Assembly: GCA_047495785.1 (NCBI GenBank)
Contig: JBLDXI010000013.1
Span: forward strand, 434,001-498,000
Origin: Lepidodermella squamata
Taxonomy: Eukaryota; Gastrotricha
Length of the DNA: 64,000 nt
Direction of reading: 5' to 3'
In this document: piece after piece, positions 24,116 to 37,243 of the stretch
How positions within the stretch are numbered: position 1 is the first letter of the stretch
How the letters are laid out: each line of letters begins with the position of its first letter
Position numbers and translations under genes: made by a program
The notes under the pieces: model-generated
Told to the model about the DNA's origin: nothing
Database searches by the model: none
What the model saw: only the letters and a program-made list of their open reading frames with translations

Positions 24116-27100
24116 ATGGCTAGCTCTTTTCGAAATTCGAAACCTACAATACATATCGAACCGAACTCATCATCGGACAGTTCGATGGAGGTACTAGACA
24201 ATACCGCTCCGTCGCTGCAAAAGGCTGGACGACCAGGCCAAGGCCGGCGCTTTTCCGTTGCGGTATTTGGTCGCCAAGGTGAGTGTATTTTTCTTTATAA
24301 ATCATTCAGGTCAGCAAATTTTGTGAGAGGTGCTGTATCATGGGATTCACAGATTGATCAAGCTAATCGATTTATGTGTTTAAACCTCTTTCCTTTGTCA
24401 TAATTTTTCTTAATGGCTGCTTTCATCACAACATAATGATACGCTATTTGTTATCGTTAGCCGGTGTGAGGTAAAGCAAAGATCAATGCAAGTGAATGAT
24501 ACTTAAATTGGTGCAGAATAACTGCACGTGTATATTCATTTTCAAGCAAATGCTGATCTAAAAATGCATTGCCGCCGGCTCCATACATATTTCGACATCG
24601 CGCAGTTCGTTATTTTAGCGATCGTGAGCTGTGCCGCTGGCGAAAATTGATACTCGTTGCTGTTTTTGCCGTTAATTACGCGCCCCGGGAACTTGAGTTT
24701 TGGCCAAGTATCTCAAAATTATTCACGCAATAGTATTGCTTTTCATACGGAAGCCATTATGCGGAAATTGGTGGCCTTGGCGTTTTCATTTGAATAATTT
24801 TTCAAATAAGCCCGTGCGATGTGCTGTATTTGTCCCAGTTTTTTCACTATATTGCGCCTTTTTTGCCAAGTGACAGTCGTGATGCAATGCATTTGAATTT
24901 CTTGATGCGAGGAATTGTATACTCCTGAGCGTTTCTATATATACGTACAGTACCATATACTATATATACATTTGCGACAGCATAATTGTCAAAAAAGTCC
25001 CCGATATTAAAATGATGGCAACGCTGACTCAGCTATCGCCTATGTATGCAGCCGAACCAAACCTTGCGAATGTCACACTTACCGTCAAAATTTATTGCGA
25101 TCGCCTCGTGGCCTCGTTTTTTTCGTCGCACGTATTTGCAGCCACCCCATCTCCTTACCGGTGTCTCGTTTCTTGATTCGCCGCGATTGCACGCAGAGCT
25201 TTAAATCTGTCAATAATTCTCTGCACATTATCGGAATATGTGACGAGCACACCGACGCCCCTTATTAAGCAATGTAATCCTAGCAATGGGCTCTCTTATC
25301 CTGTGCGCCATGCTACAACAGGCCTGATTACTATTATTTTTATTTATTGAGCATTTGTTTGCTTGCGAGCTGCTTCGTGAACCAGAAGTGCAGCGCGATC
25401 GATCGACACTGCTGCTGCTGCTGCTGCAGCACGAAATTTTTTATTTATTTCGCCACACTGCGTGGAAGCTATATAATACACTAGCGTAATATAATACCTC
25501 GTCGTCGCTACTGCTGCTTGCTTTTTACTTTTTTTTTACTTCCCGCCTGTCCATGCATGCAGGTGCTTTCGCACGAGCGGGACCGCAGGGATTAAAATCA
25601 ATCACCTTGCTCGCGCCTAATTCCCATGACTGAATACTAGCGAGATTTGAATCCTTTTCAATGATATAAAATGTCGATAGCAAGGATTGGTACGCATTAC
25701 TGAGCTGCATTCCCTTTGCTTTTACGCATAGGAGGTGTGTCATTTGGCTAGTTGCGGCATTTCTCTTGAACTATTTTTTTCAATTCGGCGATAATTTTCC
25801 CATTTTTATCTCGCTTAGTTTTATGACACCTTATTTCACCGCCAGCCATATCTGCTGGCCACCACGTCGTTCTCGCCTTCTCTCCGTAAGTACCGCCTCG
25901 CATTTCGAACCGGGCTATCTTATTATTGTGTTATTACTATTATTTTATTTTCTTACTGTAATGCCTACGCGCCTTCATTATATCTGCTCTTGTTTACGCG
26001 AATATTTTTTTACGAGAGCGGAATATACACTACGCCTCTGTGCCTTATCAGCCGACTTGATCATTGTTTCCTCGTCGGCAAATTGCTTTTGATTACCCTT
26101 GAAGAAATAGGTAATCGAAGGTATAACTAACTAACAATTTACTTGGATCGTTCACCGTTATTACCGCTCCTCAGCAGCCACTCTGATTTCAGCTGCATTT
26201 CTCTCACTAGGCAAAGGCTCCTCCCCACTTTATTAGTGAAAGCGCCGCAATCGACATATTTAAGGCTTCTACATTTTATTTGCGAAATCGCTCGTACATC
26301 CCTTAAGCGGCTTATTACGACGATAGCTTTGTCTTTTACGAGCTGCGCAGATTTAATTACGTGAATCGGTTTGACAAGCACCCTTGGGGCTGGCCGTGAG
26401 GGGCATTCGTGTCACAGTGAGACGCTCTGCAATTTGACTCTCTTCTATCTAATTCTGTTTGAAAAAATCGTTCTCATAAGCGGCGTCGTCGCCGCTCATC
26501 GCAATCGAGTTTTTTCTTTCGTGATTTTGCTACGTTTAAAGTGGCTACATGCTGGCTGTTTAGTTCTAGACCGCTTCTTCCTAGATCGTTAGCTACTGCT
26601 CTTGCTATTAATAATATGCATCTGATGATAGCAATTTCGCGAAAGTGAATTTGAACGCGGTTGTGCGGAATTCGATTTTCGTGTCTGCAATCGACTACGT
26701 CTTCGTGATGAGCCATTGATCTTATTAATTCTCATGACGCCGTAGTGGGCCTGCTCTCGCTTGCTTTTTCGTCAAGTACTGCCTGCATAGCTGCATGCAT
26801 GCATCTCCCGCCGGCCGGCTGGTATATCCTCCGATGTCGCCGCTGTGGCACCAAGTTGTCAGTTGCGGTTGATCGATTACTATTTCTTAACTTGCACAGC
26901 AATATTTAAGTTCGGCCATTTTTATCATATTTCACACACTTGCGGATCTGCGGCGCGCGCGCGCGGGCGCGTCCCATCAGCATCCGAATCTCGGAGTAGC
27001 AAACAAGCGGCCGCGAACATCGGCCCGTCTTCGCCGATGCTTCATTTGTCGCCGCGTGCCTTACTGCCGCTGTGGCTTTGTCAATTCTCTCGATGTCTGT

Positions 27101-30100
27101 CTCTGGCGTAGTAATACACGCCTAATATGACCGGAAATCTATAATCGAGACGCGGCGGCGCAGTGTCTTGCCGGCTACTTTGCGCAATAAAGGAATCCTC
27201 CTCAAAATGCTGCATGTAATGGATTACTTTTTACGAACCGCGCTGCTAGTCCAGCAACGGAAGCCGGCGCGTCATCGTTTTCAGCTCGTTGTTTGCAGTG
27301 CGCGCTGTGTTACTAACTTCGCGAAAAAACGCGCGCCTCCTACTTAATTTTAGTATCGACTCGTTGTTTTCGACACGACTGACTTTCCTGTCTGCATTAA
27401 ACTCCCGCGGCGCCGACGTAGTATCGCCCCTGTTTCAACCAGGCCTGTTATTTTGTTGCGAATCTACTACGCCTAGTCTCTTATACTTGAATCTGACTCC
27501 GAATTCTTATTCGATCTAGTTATCTCGTCGCTTGCATACCGGAACATGCTGCTTATTCCCGGCACGAGTTTCAGATAAATTCTGGACTTGGTCGCCTAGT
27601 TTTTTACGGGCTGCTCTGCAAACCTTGTGCGCGTGCGTGCCTAGTCCTGCATTATCGTAATTATAGTTGTCACCTGTGCCAAGCATAAAACCAGCGTGTT
27701 TGCACAGTCAATAATTGATATGTTTTTAACCCCTCTCTTGCTCGTAGTAGTATAATTGGCTAGTGGTTAAGAAGCCATTATATTCAGTTATCTTGAACTG
27801 AAAAACACCTTGACATTTTTCTTTTCTCTAGCTCCTTCTGCCATAGCTTTTTTTACAAGTGCAGAGTTGTTTTATAGCGATCGATTCATGTTTCAGGGGC
27901 TGTTAATCTAAACTCGACCAGTCCAGCAGATCTCGACCACCGTGTTGGCACTGAACGTCGGTTTAGTGTCTTCAATTACGGCTCCGGGCCTCCTCCACCT
28001 GCTCTCAACGCAAAACGATACAAGAAAATGGCCGAAGCAGCGATGGAAAATAACGGCGGCGATATTGAAGCCGCAGAGCTGCTGAGCGCGACAAACGGGC
28101 GCATGGGCAGACGGCCCACCGATGGCAGTATCAGAAGCATTCCGTTTGAGGTTAATATCGACTGCGGTTTTTATATTGATCTTCATATTGATTTTTTTCA
28201 GGATTTTCATACTCAAATTTCGAAAGCACCTCTACCTGTTTTCTCGCAACTGGCCCAGTACATGGGCGGCATTCACCCGGCGGCGAAGGAGGGCGATGCA
28301 GGTGCCGAAAAGGCGTCGTCCAACGCCGGCCTCGGCACCCTCCTCGGCGTATTCTTGCCATGTATCCAAAATATTTTCGGCATCATGATGTTCGCTCGAC
28401 TGCCTTGGCTGACCGGCAATTCGGGCCTCATTGAAATGCTTATCATTGGTGTTATGTGTTGTGCGACGGTAATTTTGCGAAGCAATTTTTTATTTTATTG
28501 CTAAAATTTTTTGTTTACCCTCAGACTTTTCTGACCTCAATATCAATCAGTGCGTTGGCCACTAATGGCCGCGTTCCCGGTGGTGGCGCCTACTATATAA
28601 TTTCGCGAACCCTCGGCCCGGAAATAGGCGGTGCCGTTGGGTTCTTATTTTTTATCGGAAACGTGGCTGGTTGCGCCATGTACATAACTGGCGGCATCGA
28701 AATTCTGTTGATGTACCTGGCACCGCAGATAGCAATACCGGCTTTCGGACCCATCACCGAGCCGTCCAGTCTGTACAACCACTCCCGGCTTTACGGCACT
28801 ATCGCGCTCATATTCGTGTTCGCTGTAGTTTCTATCGGCATCAAATTCGTAGCCATTGCTGGTTTCGTCACCCTGGCTGCCGTCATTGGAACCATCCTGC
28901 TGGTTTTTGTCGGCATGTTCACGACGAACGAGTCCAACTCAAAGCTGTTAGTTTTAGTTTAAAATTTTGGTCTTGAACCTAATTTTTTTATTAATTTTTC
29001 CCAGGGTTTGTTTTGTTGGAAATCGACTGTGGCGCATGGACCGGGTTTACTTCAACGATGCCTGGTGTTGCACGAAGGCGCCGAAATGCCCGCAACCCAA
29101 CAACGGCACTGACAGTCCGTTATTTTCGTACTACTGCGGAAAGGATATTCGCAATACGAGCAGTCTTTGCTTGTTTTTCCTCAACACAAATACCTCAGTT
29201 GGCCCACAACCTGCCATTCCCGGCCTATTCAGCGGCGTCATTGTGGAAAATCTGTGGCCAGCTTATTCGACTGATGAAGGCGAAATTGCCGGCGCCCAGA
29301 CACTCGATAAAGAAATGCTTAGAAAAGACCCGAGTCTGTTGTACGGCAACCGCCAAGCCGGCGAAATTGTGACAGACATGGCGACGAGTTTTCTAGTCAT
29401 CATCGGCATTTTCTTCCCATCGGCCACCGGTATTTTAGCTGGTTCGAACCGGTCAGGCGATTTGGCCGACCCTGGCAAATCGATTCCGATGGGTACGATT
29501 GGCGCGAATGTCATCACGACAATAGTCTACGTTATCTGGATCGTAATTTTCGCCGGTTCCATGAAAGGTCAAGTTCTGAGAGATAAAATGGGCGAATCGA
29601 TGACTACAGCTGCTGGCGGGTCGCTAATGGCTGGCAACATCGCCTGGCCTCACCCGCTTGTTGCTCAAATCGGGTCGTTTCTCGCCACTATGGGCGCCGC
29701 GCTTCAGAGCTTGACAAGCGCGCCCCGTTTGCTGAATGCCCTGGCGAAGGATGACGTTATTCCGTTTTTGAAACCATTCGCGTATGTCACGAAGCGTGGC
29801 GAGCCGATCTACGCGCAACTCCTAGCGGCTGGAATTGCGGAGCTTGGCATCCTGCTTGGCACCATTGACTTGATTGGCCCGGTCGTGACGATGTTCTTCT
29901 TGATTTGCTACGCCGCGGTCAACTCGGCGTGTGCCATCAACTCGCTGCTTGAAACGCCGAACTGGCGGCCCCGTTTCCGTTTCTACCACTGGTCGTTGTC
30001 TGGGGCCGGTGTCGTCCTAGCCGTTATTATCATGTTCATGTCGAACTGGTGGCAGGCGCTCATTGCCATCGCTCTCGGCATCGGTATCTACAAATACATC

Positions 30101-31363
30101 GAGTACAAAGGCGCCGAAAAGGACTGGGGCGATGGCGTTCGCGGTGTCCAGATGTCGGCTGCCCTCGCCGCCATCCACCGCCTGCCCATCGATGATTCGA
30201 ACGTGAAGAGCTACCGACCTCAATTGCTGTTGTTCGTCAAGTCCGAGTTCGACGCAGAAACACAGAAATACGCACCCCAACCGATTGCTGATAATTTACT
30301 GGCGCTGACCCGCCAGTTGAAGGCTGGGAAGGGCTTGGTCGTACTTGGTAGTGTGATCGAAGGCTCTTTCCTAGACAAATCGGCTGCAGCCTCTGAGTTG
30401 CGTTCCGTATTTTTGAAACGAGCTGATATCAATAAATTGAAGGCAACACCTGTTGTCGTAGTCGCTCCGACCTCCGAAATCGGCTTGGCCACCCTGGTCC
30501 AGTCGACCGGGATCGGGGCACTTCGGCCTAACACCGTGCTAGCCGGCTGGCCTCGGTCGTGGAATGCCCAAATCACGGACGATTTGTCGGAAGGCTCGTT
30601 CCATCTGCTGCCGAACTTGCTGCGAGTGACAGCGGCCGCGGACATGTCGGCGGTTATCGTGCGAAACGCAGAAAAGTTCCCAACCGGCCGGAAAGACCGT
30701 ATGATGGGCACGACTGACATTTGGTGGATCGTCGACGATTGCGGCATGTTGCTGATGATACCGTACCTGCTGCAGCAGCACCGCATCTGGGCGCGGTCGA
30801 AGGTGCGCATTTTCGCCGTGACAATGCCTGGCCGGGGCGTCGACCCGAATAAAGTCCGCGATGCGTTGAAAGAGTTCGTCTACGACCTTCGCATCGTCTG
30901 CAGCGTCGACGTCGTTGAAACAAATGAAAGCGACGTTTCGGCCTACGTCTGCCAGCGTACGCTTACAATCGAGGAGAGGGCGAAGGTGCTGGCGGATTTG
31001 AAGGCGAAACGGGCGTCATCGCCTGAACCTGGCGCCGAAAGTCCGACCAAGGCCGGCAATTCGTTATCACCCCCTGCGACGTACAGCGGCGAGGAAGCGC
31101 GTGAGCTGGTGTCGAAGAGCTTGGCATCTCGAAACCTGGCCGAGAAGCTGCAGTCCGCGCACACGCTCAACCAGCTGATGCTTTCGCGGTCGTCGGAGGC
31201 CGATCTCGTCGTGGTGAATCTGCCGAAGCCGCCGAGCCGCGCCGAGGGCGATCTCAAGTACATGGAGTACGTGGACCTGTTGAGCGAGGGATTCGCGCGC
31301 GTCTTGCTCATCCGCGGCAGCCAGAAGCGGCCCGTAGTCACGACCAAGTTCGCCGATGACTGA
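24116..31363 (+). CDS. KCC: K-Cl cotransporter (KCC, SLC12A4-7 family)
   Basis: Five coding exons: 24116-24278, 27897-28150, 28202-28468, 28525-28946 and 29005-31363 (1154 aa). This is electroneutral K+/Cl- symport for cell volume and chloride control. Family marks: GLGTLLGVFLPCIQNIFGI at the first membrane helix, ISALATNGRVPGGGAYY, ISRTLGPEIGGAVG, a Cys-rich extracellular loop with N-glycosylation sites, GSNRSGDLADPGKSIPMGT, and the KCC-specific ETPNWRPRFRFYHWSLS and KYIEYKGAEKDWGDG. It ends with ARVLLIRG, as KCCs do. The long N-terminus carries two RFSV motifs (45-48 and 76-79). A conserved Thr near residue 1089 (AHTLNQLML) aligns with the regulatory C-terminal site of mammalian KCCs. The start ATG follows a probable UTR splice acceptor. 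Intron 1 is 3618 bp; intron 2 is 51 nt and stop-free in frame. Confidence 0.95.
24279..27896 (+). other. Long first intron of KCC
   Basis: This 3.6 kb intron lies between GTGAGT and a TTTCAG acceptor, about sixty times longer than typical introns here. It is pyrimidine-rich on plus toward the 3' half and contains a short CTG run near 25409-25428. The scattered open frames inside have no resemblance to known proteins. Its length makes it a candidate home for regulatory DNA or an alternative first exon, which KCC genes commonly have. Confidence 0.7.
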
Positions 31364-34300
31364 AACGCGACGAGTCATGCAAATAATAATTTAGTCATGA
31401 ATTGTTACCGTTACTATACTACACTACATATTCTATAATGTGTTTTAACCCGAATCGTTTTACGCGTACCTATAGTGTCAAATATATTGCGATGAAAATT
31501 GTAGCAGTTGAGCTGTTGCGAGCCGTTCGATTTCTCATGTCCTGACGGCACGAGACGATTTTGAAGCGGTGCTGTTTGTCTCATACGCGACTTGAGAAAT
31601 GCTGACTACTGCCATTCGCATGTGTTCAAAGCTTTTTGTTACACGTTAGTTTATTACCTTCTTGTGAATTCCTGCCATGCGAGATGCTGAGAAGAAAGTA
31701 TAGAATCCATATTATACATTCGTACCCTGGTTGACTGATCTTTTTGGTGCTCGACGCCCGTTCCCGTTACATTGTCTTCGTTACCATCATTTTCGTTGTC
31801 GATCGTTGCAACCCTATTATTTGTCGTAATTACGTGCTCTACGTCATGCTGCTGCCGTCATAGTTTCTTTCCTGAATCCATCCTCGACAATCCGTCCTAT
31901 AAAATGTGCGCATCGCTTCGCAGCTTGGTATTGGTATCAGCCGTAGAAGAGTAGCATACGCCAGCAAAACCTTTTCTCTTCTTATCAAGTTCCACGCCCG
32001 GTTATTTGCCTCTAAATTTGTTTGGGCATAGCTATTTCTTCTCTGTATCAGTTCAAATCTGGTCCGAGTAGCTTTCTCTCCTTTCGATTATATAAGTAGA
32101 TTGGCGACACATTATTTCTGATGTGATATTTATCAGTGGCGTGAAAATGTCTCTTGTTGCTTTTCACTCTCTCAATCGGCGTTGTCGACTTTTTTGCGTG
32201 TCGCGGTTCATGTTTTTATGCAGGAGCATAATTCGAAAAATATCCATTTATTTCTTCCGCTCCTAACTGCGAAATTTTTTCAGTGTATTTTGGTTTCAAT
32301 TATTTTTTTCCGAAAATTACGCATTCTTCTCTTGTCTTGCCAATGAGTGATGCGTTGAATTGATAACATATCAAATTATAATGAAATTTTTTTCGTTTCC
32401 TTGGCTTGGATTATACATGAAAGAGATTTGAACCTCTAGTTAACTTCGTTTTCTTTGGAAACGGCAGCATTCCTTTAAATGACATTATCGTTTCTTCTCA
32501 TGCATCTTGTCTTCATTCAATATGGAAGATTGGAATACTATATTTTCTACAAAAAAATGGGCAGTTTTGACATGACGACTTCTGTTTTCTGTTGCAAGTG
32601 TTTCTGAGGGTTGAATGCGATGATTTTTGCCATGTAGTTCGAACATGGTTTGAATTTCTCGGTTGAATGATGCTCCGTTAGCATGTTGTATTCCTGTTAC
32701 AGATCCTTCTTATTTATAACCCAACACGAGATATATATTTTCTTCTAAAATTGCCCGCCGCGCTAAAACCATCTTGGTTTCGTTGAACTGATTGCGGTTG
32801 GAGCAGACATTCTTGGGAGATGTTTATATTCGTGTATCTTATATTTTGTTGTAATTATTGGAAAAGCGGATACTTATGGAAATAGGTCTATTGACGATAT
32901 TTAAAGCAATTTTGAAAACTCAAAATAAAGGTTGGAATGGCGTTATTTTAATTTGTTGCTTGTTTTTTACTGCCGAGTTTTCCAAGTTGACAATCAATCC
33001 AGCCAAGCTGCTCAATCGACAATATAACGTTAGTGAAGGAAATTGATTGGCGAGACTCACATCGTCGGATTTTTCTCATCGATTCGGTTGAAATCTATTA
33101 AGAGGAAGGTGAAGAAATTAAATTCTACGATATAAGAGGTGTCTTATAATCGGCGCGGTTTCACAGGGTATTCAAGCCGAATTATTCAGAAGTCGATTTC
33201 CGGTGCTTTCAATTGAGCGGGCTTCTCAATTACGCCGCGCCGATGAGAGCAAAGCCGGTTTTATTTGCTCAATACCTGGTGTCAAAAAATCGTGCGCGAT
33301 TGTTTGTCGCGCAATGTCGCTATGGCTTCCCTGCTATAATAAGGCGGCAATTTTACAAGTACAATGTCTCTTGAGCAAACAGTTTAACATTTTTGTAGAT
33401 ATTTTAGTCGATCCTCGACCTCATACTAAGTATTACCAACTCGTATTGTGAATTTCGATAATGATGGTCAGAACCCAGCTAAAAAAATATCTAAAAAAGA
33501 TTGGAATTTTTCCAAATTGCCCAAAATTCCCAACCTGTAGCTTTCGCATGCAAAAAGTAAAAATGGCATCCCAAAGTGTGGCTATATCTAGTTGAAGGTT
33601 GGTATAAGAGGGCTCTTGAGTATGGCGAAAAACTTGGCTTGGAAAGGTCAGAATTATACATAATGATATGTAATGTAGCGCATTATGCGTTTTTTATGTC
33701 GCCAACTCGCCGATGAATTCTGAAGTATTGGGAACAGACATTATGTTATAAGCGGCAGAGCGTTGTAGCGGTCTCACGACCGACGACGAGAGTGTTGTCA
33801 AATTATAGCGAGAGGAGCGGGAGAAACCTGTTATTTTTTTACACGCATGCCCTTGTTATATTCAAATAACTGCGTAAATATTATCCTTTTTATATACAAG
33901 TTCTTACTGCTCGCCTATTAAACTCATCATCTACCCGTGCACTGTGTTGCTTCTATGTCGTACAAATAAGCTCTTTATCTTTCATGATCCTATTCACTAT
34001 TCATGCTTGCATTTCATCTAGCAACTGCCTTTGATCGAGTCTCGAATCCTCTTCATTCATAGGTATCCACCAAAATTCTTTTTCATGAGCGGGAATATAC
34101 CATGTGAAGTTCATTATGAGCAGCTATGTCAGCGCCTGCAGCTATTCACCGATTTTTTTTCGTAATAGTCGCCCTGCGTTGCATCTTTCTACAAAGACAT
34201 TTTCACGGGCAAAAAGATTTCGGCCAGGAATCATTTGCACGAGAAAATTGTCAGTTTGAAATGTTAGTAGTTGCAGATTCATCATCGCGACTCAAATGAA

Positions 34301-34885
34301 ATTTCTCCCCAAAGGCCTGGTGGGACCTAGTTGACGAAAAATACAGTTTTCGAGTCTCTAATATTCAGAAGCTATCTTTCATATCATTTTAATAATCATT
34401 TTTCCATCGAAAATTTTCGCGATCCCGAATTCAATTTCGCTTTTCGAAGCGATATTTAAAAGCTCACTTCACCGACAATCCTTGACTAAGGAATTTAATA
34501 TTTTCTCCCATTCCTCATGCGAAATAATGCCTAGTATTTTCTTGCCACCTTTGAGAATCGTCTACCTAGCTAATTAAGTATGTATAGTAAGCCAAGCGTT
34601 GAATTGTGTCTTGAATCAGTTTATTTTTGTTATGTTTTTAACTGCGCTGGTTGCGGTTAAAAAAAAACGACCTCTGCGTGCGACAGTTTTAGTTGGCGCT
34701 TGTTGCGCGTCGTTTAAAAAATTATACTTGTAGAATAATCTCGAGTCAGTTTTTGCACACCTTCTTTTATTGTTTACAATAACTCAAAAGTTTAAAACGT
34801 GACCAAAATAATAGCGGTATAATTGCTGCTCATGTTGATATAACGCTTCATTTTTTTATGTTTAGGTTCCATTTTAGAGCCGAAA
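31364..34885. other. Intergenic between KCC and TMEM45
   Basis: It contains the KCC 3' UTR and 3.5 kb of mostly AT-rich sequence. No gene, repeat or RNA gene recognised. Short open frames at 31772-31954, 32858-33046 and 33203-33451 lack supporting features. A TTTAG lies 22 bp before the TMEM45 start codon and could be a 5' UTR splice acceptor. Confidence 0.5.
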
Positions 34886-35911
34886 ATGGGTAGTTTGACG
34901 GGTCACATGATTTCCGGCGGCTTGCTGGTCTTCTTCGGCCTATGGCACGTCTTCAACGTATTTTTAGCGTACTTCCGGGCGATGAAGAGTGGCCGCCAAT
35001 TTATGTCGAGAGCGGTGTGGCCAGCGCCTTGTTACCCCAACTCGCAATTCCCATTTGAGGCTATATTTAAGCTTGGCCTCGTCTTGCTATGGGGCACAAT
35101 CGAGTTTCTCGTCATCACATTGTAACTTGCGCGTCGAATCCATCTTAAATTCGCTGTTATACCAATTATTTTTCAGAGACAAAGGCCTGTATGGTCAACA
35201 GGGCCAGCATGGTTCGATGGAGTACCTCATCGCATCTACTGGAATCGTAGATTTCTTGGTCTACTTCAATCGCAACAACCGTTGGCCGTGGCTACCTAAA
35301 AAGGCCAACTACGGCTACACAGCGTTCATCTTTTTGCTCGAAAAATACATCCTAGCTAATCACCACCCAGACAAAATGGGCATGCATATGAACATCGAAG
35401 GAATGATGCACATGTTTTTAGTCGACATTGCTTATGCCACGGCTATTATGGTGGCTGTTGAAACTGTCTTCACTCACGTTTTTGGCGTTGCCATTCTTCG
35501 CGCCTTCACCTTGGTACTGCAAGGCAGTTGGCTTTGGACGGTTAGTCAGCATTTTTTAATAATTTAGAAAAATTTCGACTTTTCCTTATAGATCGGGATC
35601 GTTATTTACACCGACTGCTGTCACCTGAGCAGCGAGAGTACGGCCGATTATCAGCTTTTGGCTCTTTACTTCAGCTACAACGCTGTCATAACCTTGGTTT
35701 TCTGCTTCATAGTTGGTTTCTTGACACAGTAAGTCCTAATGCTACATTCAAGTTTCGATATAACTCATGATTGTCCTATTATAGCTTGGCGATGGGCTGT
35801 CCGCAACCTGCTTATACAATGATCGATGAGGAGAGCGGGCGGCAACTTAAAATGCGAAATGGCGATATTGCGTCATACACCAAGTTAACCTCTGAACCGT
35901 CGGACGATTAA
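34886..35911 (+). CDS. TMEM45: TMEM45 family multipass membrane protein
   Basis: Four coding exons: 34886-35121, 35177-35540, 35592-35728 and 35785-35911 (287 aa; human TMEM45A/B are about 275). It starts MGSLTGHMISGGLLVFFGLW, the family's N-terminal G-H-..-G first helix. Roughly seven hydrophobic segments follow. Family marks include QHGSMEYLIASTGIVDFL, the histidine-rich NHHPDKMGMHMNIEGMMH, and LVLQGSWLWTIGIVIY near the sixth helix. Members reside in the endomembrane system, and their molecular function is poorly defined. The acidic, polar C-terminal tail is typical. Introns are 51-56 nt. The gene converges on the EF-hand gene about 650 bp downstream. Confidence 0.92.
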
Positions 35912-36560
35912 AAGAAGACAATTTCTCAATTCCCCTTTGTCGGAGTCTTGCAGTCGGTCAGCGGAAATCTTGAAGAGACATTTTCTGTTTTTTATTATCT
36001 CCGTAACAGGATTAAAGCCGTATTTGTTTTGTCATTTATAACCGCTTCAAAATGCCATGATATCAAAGAGAGTGGAGCGATGTTCGTCCCAATGCTTTTT
36101 ATATCGATATTTCAAAAAATTTCATGCGAATCTTGTGATCACACCGCCATTTTTTTGATGGATGGTTGCGAGACATCGCATACCTATTTTTTCAGATTTG
36201 TGTGTTTTATTTGTACTGGCGTTTTTCGACGTCTGATATGATGAGTGATAAACCCAACATTCTAATTATTTGTGTTTTACGGAAAATTGTATTTCGCTCC
36301 TTGAGAACAGGCATTTTACAAAATTGTCAGTTGTAAGCATTTTATCACACGCTCCTCCTGAAATTGTGTCCATGAATTTTATGGCATAATTTAAAAAATA
36401 AAACGATAAAAAATGATATCATTCAGCTTTTTATTGAAGACGGTGATTCCTGACAGCGAAACATTTATAGGTACTCTGGAAACAAAAAACTTATCACCAA
36501 TAATAATCACAAAGTCAAAGTTTGGAATTTTAATTTATTTAAGGAGGCCTTCCCTGCGAT
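35912..36560. other. Convergent intergenic region, 3' UTRs
   Basis: It lies between two converging stop codons. It contains an AAAATAAAACGATAAAA stretch near 36395 that could serve polyadenylation on either strand. Open frames here are not supported as genes. Confidence 0.5.
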
Positions 36561-37157
36561 TCACCCAAGCTTGGCTGCTAACACTTTCGCAAAATCTTCA
36601 TAATTAATGCGACCGCTCGGATCTGCGCTGGATTCCTTGATCAACTCATCAATCTGAAAATCATATTTCCTAAAGATAGTCTGTTTATTTTACGGGTAAA
36701 AAGACTTACCTCGTCCTCAGTCATTGTATCGCCAAGATTCGCTAGCATTTGCCTCAGTTCATTTTGCATGACGAAACCTAGGCCTTCGTGATCGAAGGTT
36801 TTAAACGCTTCAGCCAGTTCCTCCTCATTGCTTGGATTGTCGCGGATTTTCCTCGCGTAAATTTCGAGAAACTGATCAAAATCGATGTACAGCATTTCTA
36901 ATATTGAAACATGCGTTGAATTTCAAAAGGTAAAAAAGGATCAGTTTTAACTGACTTTCTTCTAGAACGTCGGCCATCAGTGCTTTTAGCTCAGCCTCGG
37001 TCGGGTTTTGCCCCGCAGCCCTGATAACGGTGGGAATGTCCGGCACAGGAATGCGGCCATCTTGGCGCTTGTCGAACATTTTGAAAAATACTCGAACTTC
37101 TTCGATTTGCTGCGGCGACAGCTCAGCCGCATAGCGAGTTGTTCCGGGATCAACCAT
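36561..37157 (-). CDS. Calmodulin-fold EF-hand protein, essential-light-chain-like
   Basis: Three coding exons on minus: 37157-36956, 36897-36710 and 36653-36561 (160 aa). Length and layout fit the four-EF-hand calmodulin/troponin C/myosin light chain superfamily: LSPQQIEEVRVFFKMFDKRQ, AAGQNPTEAELKALM, then LAEAFKTFDHEGLGFVM and NELRQMLANLGDTMTEDE. The calcium loops are degenerate. Loop 1 (DKRQDGRIPVPD) ends in Asp, loop 2 is eroded, loop 3 (DHEGLGFVMQNE) lacks an acidic residue at position 5, and loop 4 begins with Ser. This, with FVMQNELRQML, points to an essential myosin light chain-like role more than a calcium sensor, but calmodulin-like proteins remain possible. A TATA-like run lies about 75 bp upstream of the ATG. 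Confidence 0.82.
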
Positions 37158-37230
37158 TTTATTCGAATAAATGTCCTACTGAGAAAATTCCAGTAAGAAA
37201 ATGATATTCATTCCTATTGCTAGCGATAAG

Positions 37231-37243
37231 TATATATATAATA
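37231..37243 (-). promoter_or_regulatory. Possible TATA element of the EF-hand gene
   Basis: A TATATATATA run on minus lies 75-85 bp upstream of the EF-hand ATG, a plausible distance for a short 5' UTR. AT-rich runs are common here, so this is weak. Confidence 0.3.

Noticed and set aside
27750-27800. Sequence resembling a tRNA A-box (GGCTAGTGGTT)
   Set aside because: No matching B-box or cloverleaf arms downstream; it lies in KCC intron 1. I found no convincing tRNA by eye anywhere in the window.
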